Positions 59,993 to 64,000 of a stretch of DNA of 64,000 nt are shown here, in pieces. The notes beneath the pieces were generated by a model. It was not told the origin of the DNA. It was given only the letters and a program-made list of their open reading frames with translations, and ran no database searches. The stretch comes from 2-12-FULL-35-15 sp036386835 (GTDB lineage Bacteria; Bacteroidota; Bacteroidia; 2-12-FULL-35-15), in assembly GCA_036386835.1 (NCBI GenBank), contig DASVUX010000051.1, positions 1 through 64,000 on the forward strand, read 5' to 3'. Made by a program: the position numbers and the translations under genes. The stretch's first letter is position 1, and each line of letters begins with the position of its first letter.

Positions 59993-60355
59993 ATGAAGCA
60001 GGAAGAAAATATTAAGATCGCAAAAGCTTGGTTCAAAGCATTCAATGACCATGATCTTGAAGCGCTGCTATCTCTGTACCATAATAATGCAAGTCATTTC
60101 AGCCCCAAGCTTAAGACCAGGAAACCGGAAACAAACGGATTTGTAAAAGGGAAAAGCGCATTAAGGGAATGGTGGCAGGATGCGTTCGAACGTTTACCAA
60201 CCCTTAATTACAACTATACGAGCTTAACTGCTAATGAAGAAAGGGTTTTCATGGAGTACATCAGGAAGGTAGATGATGAAGAAGACATGCTTGTTGCCGA
60301 GGTCCTGGAAATATCCGGAGGGTCAATAACAGCCTCAAGAGTTTATCACGGCTAA
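59993..60355 (+). CDS. SnoaL/NTF2-like small protein
   Basis: 120 residues. The fold is suggested by an N-terminal helix pair (EENIKIAKAWFKAFNDHDLEALLSLY), then HNNASHFSPK and beta strands FMEYIRKV and MLVAEVLEISGG, ending ASRVYHG. This is the pattern of SnoaL-like/NTF2-family proteins with a cavity for small ligands; function not predictable. It is convergent with the S4-domain gene (3-bp gap). Confidence 0.78.
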   Translation: MKQEENIKIAKAWFKAFNDHDLEALLSLYHNNASHFSPKLKTRKPETNGFVKGKSALREWWQDAFERLPTLNYNYTSLTANEERVFMEYIRKVDDEEDMLVAEVLEISGGSITASRVYHG

Positions 60356-60358
60356 GGA

Positions 60359-60565
60359 TCACTCTATCATTGCGGTATTCCCGTTGAATTCCACTTTAAA
60401 TCCTGCCCGGATCTTGTTCCTCTTGCGTAATTCCGTCTCCCCGTTGACTTTCACTAATCCCCCATCAATAGCTGCACTTGCATCTGCACCGTTCTCACAC
60501 CAGCCAAGGGCCTTCAGCAACTGATTAAGCTGTATGTGATCATCCTTTAATTTAAATGTTTCCAT
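60359..60565 (-). CDS. S4-domain RNA-binding protein (YbcJ/YaaA-like)
   Basis: 68 residues, a lone S4 domain: IQLNQLLKALGWCENGADAS, IDGGLVKVNGETELRKRNKI, ending GFKVEFNGNTAMIE. S4 domains bind RNA; related small proteins (YbcJ, YaaA) are implicated in ribosome or tRNA metabolism. It is divergent from the DUF493 gene and convergent with the NTF2-like gene. Confidence 0.88.
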   Translation of the reverse strand: METFKLKDDHIQLNQLLKALGWCENGADASAAIDGGLVKVNGETELRKRNKIRAGFKVEFNGNTAMIE

Positions 60566-60587
60566 TCCGTAAAGTTAATACATTCCG

Positions 60588-60595
60588 TATCTTTG
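60588..60595 (+). promoter_or_regulatory. Putative -7 element implying a leaderless transcript
   Basis: TATCTTTG matches TAnnTTTG and ends 4 bases before the ATG at 60600, the same geometry as at 27694. It predicts that DUF493 mRNA begins at or near its start codon. Confidence 0.5.
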
Positions 60596-60599
60596 CATC

Positions 60600-60875
60600 A
60601 TGAATTTTGATGAGCAATTTAAGAACTTATACGAAAAGCTGAAGCAGGAAAAGAACTGGCCACAGGTCTATATGTTCAAATTCATCATCACTGCCGACAA
60701 TAAAAAAATGGCGCAAGTGGAAGCTAAATTCTCTGACGAAGCCACCATTCATCAGAAAGAATCCAGTGGCGGAAAATACATGAGCATCACTGTGAAAGAG
60801 GTGATGCTAAGTCCCGAGGCAGTGATTGAAAAGTACCGCGAAATGAGCACCATTGAAGGTGTTATGTCCATCTAG
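60600..60875 (+). CDS. DUF493 family protein (YbeD-like)
   Basis: 91 residues. The YbeD fold is suggested by WPQVYMFKFIITADN, VEAKFSDEATIHQKESSGGKYMSITVKEVM and the C-terminal EVIEKYR-like VIEKYREM. Length and layout match DUF493. Molecular function unknown. Convergent with bestrophin, with no bases between stop codons. Confidence 0.9.
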   Translation: MNFDEQFKNLYEKLKQEKNWPQVYMFKFIITADNKKMAQVEAKFSDEATIHQKESSGGKYMSITVKEVMLSPEAVIEKYREMSTIEGVMSI

Positions 60876-61745
60876 CTACCTGGTAATTTCCTGGAGATTT
60901 TTTTTAATTGTGTTTGCGATCTCATCGGTCGGAAGATCATTCTGCTCCTGTCCGAAAGGATCCTCGATCTCTTCAGCGATCAGTTCAAGACTGGCAAATG
61001 CATAGAATACGAACAGAACGATTGGAATAGTCGCCCATTTCAGATCATGGATCAGTCCAAGCGGCAACGTGATCACATACAGGAAGATCATCCTTTTAAT
61101 AAATGAGCTGTAAGAATACGGAATTGGGGTTTTGCGGATCCTTTCGCAGGCACCGGCAACATTGGTAAACGACCTGAGTTCTTCATTTATCAGCAGCAGC
61201 TTTTCTTCTGTGATTATCTTATCCCTGACAAGTTTTTCCGAATCCGAATATAGTTGTGACGCAATGCGGTTAGGAACATGGTTAAATCCCTTCAGCATGG
61301 AGGTCCTTAAAACAGGATGCTCTTCAAGTTGCTCCTGGATAAAGCCTCCGCGCAGATGTTCTTTGAGCGCAAATGTGTAATTGGAAATAAGGATCCTGAA
61401 ATTATCCTTCAGTTCTTTGCTTGAATCCGGGATGATGGCATTGTATTTCAGCATCAGGTTCCGGCTGTTATTCACAAGGTCACCGAATAATCTTCTTCCC
61501 TCCCACCACCTGTCATAAGCTGTGTTGGTCCTGAAAACAAGCAGCAATGAAATCACAAATCCGAGCAATGAATGCATCACCGTTGTGCTGCGAAAGGCGA
61601 TCAGTTTTAATTCTACATCAATATAACAAAGTATCCCCGAAAGCAAGGCAAGGCCGAACATTCCCGGCAGGAGCTGACGAAATGAATCGGTTTTATGAAA
61701 TGAAAATATAAGTGAGAACCAGTGTTTCGGATTGTAAGCCTTCAT
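60876..61745 (-). CDS. Bestrophin family (UPF0187) chloride channel-like protein
   Basis: 289 residues from ATG 61745 (a TTG at 61757 could add four residues and overlaps the upstream terminator). Family motifs are RSTTVMHSLLGFVISLLLVFRTNTAYDRWWEGRRLFGDLVN and ACERIRKTPIPYSYSSFIKR in pieces (each shown shorter than 20 here: FRTNTAYDRWWEGRRL, RIRKTPIPYSYSSF). These are bestrophin-like anion channels with four TM helices. Role: anion conductance, perhaps pH or volume control. It directly follows the aconitase terminator; it may still be co-transcribed by readthrough. Confidence 0.9.
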   Translation of the reverse strand: MKAYNPKHWFSLIFSFHKTDSFRQLLPGMFGLALLSGILCYIDVELKLIAFRSTTVMHSLLGFVISLLLVFRTNTAYDRWWEGRRLFGDLVNNSRNLMLKYNAIIPDSSKELKDNFRILISNYTFALKEHLRGGFIQEQLEEHPVLRTSMLKGFNHVPNRIASQLYSDSEKLVRDKIITEEKLLLINEELRSFTNVAGACERIRKTPIPYSYSSFIKRMIFLYVITLPLGLIHDLKWATIPIVLFVFYAFASLELIAEEIEDPFGQEQNDLPTDEIANTIKKNLQEITR

Positions 61746-61756
61746 ATTTGCTGCCA

Positions 61757-61790
61757 AAGAAAAAACCGTTCTGAGCTTTCAGAACGGTTT
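61757..61790 (-). terminator. Hairpin terminator after aconitase
   Basis: A 12-bp perfect stem (aaaccgttctga / tcagaacggttt) with a 4-base loop and a T-rich tail on the minus strand, 19 bases past the aconitase stop. It sits just before the bestrophin start. Confidence 0.85.
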
Positions 61791-61808
61791 TACTAAATTT
61801 AACTGTTA

Positions 61809-64000
61809 TTATGCTTTAACACTCGCGCGGATGATATTCAGTGCACCGCCCGCTTTGAACCATTCAATCTGCTGTTCATTGTAAGTATGATTCACCTGGA
61901 TACTGTCCTTAGAACCGTCAGAATGATAGAGATCCAGTGTTAATGGTGTATTCGGGGCAAAAGAGATCAACCCGATAATATCGATAACATCATCTTCGCG
62001 GATCTTATCATAATCAGCCTTGTCCATGAAGGTTAATGCAAGCATCCCTTGTTTCTTAAGGTTTGTTTCGTGGATACGGGCAAATGATTTAACAAGCACG
62101 GCACGTACACCGAGGTGGCGCGGCTCCATCGCAGCATGCTCACGGGAAGAACCTTCACCGTAATTCTCATCGCCAACAACGATTGAACCAATCCCCTGGG
62201 CTTTATAATGACGCTGTACTTTTGGAACACTGTCATAACTTCCTGTAAGCTGGTTCTTCACGTTATCCGTTTTATCATTAAAGAAATTAACGGCACCGAT
62301 AAGCATATTGTTGGAGATGTTATCAAGATGTCCCCGGTATTTCAGCCATGGGCCAGCCATCGATATATGATCCGTGGTACATTTACCCTTTGCTTTAATG
62401 AGTAAACGCAGGCCTTTGAGATCCATGCCTTCCCATGCCGTAAACGGATCAAGCAATTGTAAACGGTCGCTCGAAGGTGACACAGCAACCATCACTTTAC
62501 TTCCATCGGCCGCAGGCGCCTGGTATCCGGCATCTTCAACAGCAAAGCCGCTTGGGGGAAGCTCATACCCGCTTGGCGGATCAAGTTTCACCTGCTCCCC
62601 TTTTTCGTTTGTAAGAAAATCGGTAAGCGGGTTAAATGTAAGGTCACCCGCAATTGCCATTGCAGTTACTATTTCAGGGGATGCAACAAATGCATAGGTA
62701 TTCGGGTTTCCATCTGCACGTTTGGCGAAATTCCTGTTAAAAGAGTGAATGATCGTATTCTTCTCCTGTTTCTCTGCGCCCATCCTGTCCCACATTCCGA
62801 TACAAGGCCCGCATGCATTCGTAAAAACCTTTGCACCGATCTGGTCGAATACATCAAGGAACCCGTCACGCTTAATAGTGAAGCGGATCTGTTCCGAACC
62901 CGGGTTGATAAGGTATTCCGCTTTGGACTTAAGATTCTTTGCGGACACCTGCTTTGCAAGACTTACTGCACGTGAAATATCTTCGTAAGAAGAATTGGTA
63001 CATGAACCTAAAAGACCTACGGAGATCTTCAGGGGCCAGCCATTCTTAATCGCTTCTTCTTTTAATTTAGAAATCGGAGTTGCAAGATCCGGTGTGAAAG
63101 GCCCGTTAACATGTGGTTCAAGTTCCGACAGGTTGATCTCGATCACCTGGTCAAAATATTTTTCAGGATCTGCATATACCTCAGGATCTGCAGTAAGATG
63201 TTCCTTCACTTTATTTGCAAGTTCCGCTACATCCGCTCTTCCTGTGGCTTTTAAATAGCGCTCCATCGATTCATCATAGCCGAATGTTGAAGTAGTCGCC
63301 CCGATTTCTGCACCCATGTTGCAGATCGTTCCTTTACCTGTACAGCTCATAGATACGGCACCTTCGCCAAAATACTCAACGATAGCACCTGTACCGCCTT
63401 TAACGGTGAGTATGCCGGCAACTTTCAGGATAACATCCTTCGGAGCAGTCCAGCCGTTTAATTTACCGGTAAGCTTGATACCGATCAGCTTTGGGAATTT
63501 CAGCTCCCATGCCAATCCTGCCATCACGTCACAGGCATCGGCACCGCCAACACCAATTGCTACCATTCCGAGGCCACCTGCGTTTACTGTATGCGAGTCA
63601 GTCCCGATCATCATTCCACCGGGGAACGCGTAATTTTCAAGAACAACCTGGTGAATGATCCCGGCACCCGGCTTCCAGAAACCGATACCGTATTTATTTG
63701 AAACAGATCCGAGGAAATCGAATACTTCTTTGCTTTCTTTTGTCGCGAATTCAAGATCGGTTGCAGCACCGTCTTTCGCAGTGATAAGATGATCACAATG
63801 TACCGTGGAAGGCACGGCTACTTTCGGGCGGCCTGCCTGCATGAACTGCAGAAGCGCCATCTGAGCGGTTGCATCCTGCATTGCTACCCTGTCAGGAGAA
63901 AAATCAACATACGATTTTCCCCTTCCGAAGTTATCCTGTTTCTGATCCGCATGCAAATGCGCGTAAAGGATTTTTTCCGTAAGTGTAAGCGGATGTCCCA
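61809..64000 (-). CDS. acnA: Aconitate hydratase (5' end beyond the window)
   Basis: 730 residues visible; the frame is open to base 64000, reading PLTLTEKILYAHLHADQ upstream of the first TTG, so the true start is outside and roughly 20-30 residues are missing. It interconverts citrate and isocitrate using a [4Fe-4S] cluster. Cluster Cys ligands are in GSCTNSSYED and NACGPCIGMWDR, and the swivel-domain Ser motif is GEGSSREHAAMEPRHLGV. The layout fits the mitochondrial-type (AcnA-like) enzyme. With citrate synthase this covers the first two TCA steps. A terminator follows the gene. Confidence 0.95.
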   Translation of the reverse strand, partial: GHPLTLTEKILYAHLHADQKQDNFGRGKSYVDFSPDRVAMQDATAQMALLQFMQAGRPKVAVPSTVHCDHLITAKDGAATDLEFATKESKEVFDFLGSVSNKYGIGFWKPGAGIIHQVVLENYAFPGGMMIGTDSHTVNAGGLGMVAIGVGGADACDVMAGLAWELKFPKLIGIKLTGKLNGWTAPKDVILKVAGILTVKGGTGAIVEYFGEGAVSMSCTGKGTICNMGAEIGATTSTFGYDESMERYLKATGRADVAELANKVKEHLTADPEVYADPEKYFDQVIEINLSELEPHVNGPFTPDLATPISKLKEEAIKNGWPLKISVGLLGSCTNSSYEDISRAVSLAKQVSAKNLKSKAEYLINPGSEQIRFTIKRDGFLDVFDQIGAKVFTNACGPCIGMWDRMGAEKQEKNTIIHSFNRNFAKRADGNPNTYAFVASPEIVTAMAIAGDLTFNPLTDFLTNEKGEQVKLDPPSGYELPPSGFAVEDAGYQAPAADGSKVMVAVSPSSDRLQLLDPFTAWEGMDLKGLRLLIKAKGKCTTDHISMAGPWLKYRGHLDNISNNMLIGAVNFFNDKTDNVKNQLTGSYDSVPKVQRHYKAQGIGSIVVGDENYGEGSSREHAAMEPRHLGVRAVLVKSFARIHETNLKKQGMLALTFMDKADYDKIREDDVIDIIGLISFAPNTPLTLDLYHSDGSKDSIQVNHTYNEQQIEWFKAGGALNIIRASVKA

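Overview
The window is a 64 kb piece of a chromosome from a member of the Bacteroidota. The evidence is a protein ending in the type IX secretion / gliding-motility C-terminal domain, many SusC/FecA-like and other outer-membrane beta-barrel proteins, lipoproteins with Bacteroidota-style lipoboxes, a -7 promoter element TAnnTTTG (twice with a correctly spaced -33 TTTG), AT-rich leaders without strong Shine-Dalgarno sequences, and several TTG/GTG starts. Menaquinone is made by the futalosine route (mqnA, mqnB and mqnD are here), which together with a mitochondrial-type citrate synthase and a long urocanate hydratase suggests an environmental lineage rather than a gut Bacteroides. I cannot place it to family. 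I saw no rRNA, tRNA, CRISPR array, insertion sequence, prophage or plasmid feature.

Layout. 1-3033: 3' part of a giant repeat-rich exported adhesin. 3106-8000: pyruvate dehydrogenase E1 beta, two small envelope proteins, and a three-gene set (L-2-hydroxyglutarate oxidase, secreted hydrolase, DoxX-like protein). 8115-11458: outer-membrane barrel protein and lipoprotein. 11728-16982: alaS divergent from an M23 peptidase and a MerR regulator, then hldD. 17174-21760: mqnD-mqnB, a pterin pair (PTPS-like plus folE), a BAX-inhibitor-1 protein and fabD. 21893-30917: envelope proteins, purB, a TonB-dependent receptor, a CysZ/EI24-like membrane protein overlapping mqnA, and a PD40/TPR protein. 30978-34290: a signalling cluster with a zinc-binding (CZB) PAS histidine kinase between two single-domain response regulators. 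34550-44111: glutamate dehydrogenase, a newly noted 53-residue membrane protein coupled to cdsA, lutC, ftsH with rsfS, birA, citrate synthase and enolase. 44339-48409: a standalone glutamine amidotransferase with an SpmA-SpmB fusion, a GT39-like membrane glycosyltransferase and a secreted glucosaminidase with LysM. 48410-49152: the only long stretch without a gene, filled by a tandem array of hairpin-rich repeats of about 135 bp. 49153-64000: PLP deaminase-like enzyme, DUF5522 protein, hutU, glycosyltransferase, esterase lipoprotein, lutA, an MFS transporter, an OmpA-like protein, hemE, three small proteins, bestrophin and aconitase (cut by the window end).

Most of the content is housekeeping: central carbon metabolism (pdhB, gltA, acn, eno, gdhA, lhgO), cofactors (mqnABD, folE, birA, hemE), translation (alaS, rsfS) and envelope. 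Genes are tightly packed; convergent pairs are often 0-3 bp apart and one pair overlaps by 75 bp. The observations most worth following are the hairpin repeat array at 48.5-49.2 kb, a second dispersed repeat placed directly upstream of hldD and lutA, a histone-H1-like tail on RsfS, the CZB kinase with two receivers, probable leaderless transcripts, and the small ORF coupled to cdsA.
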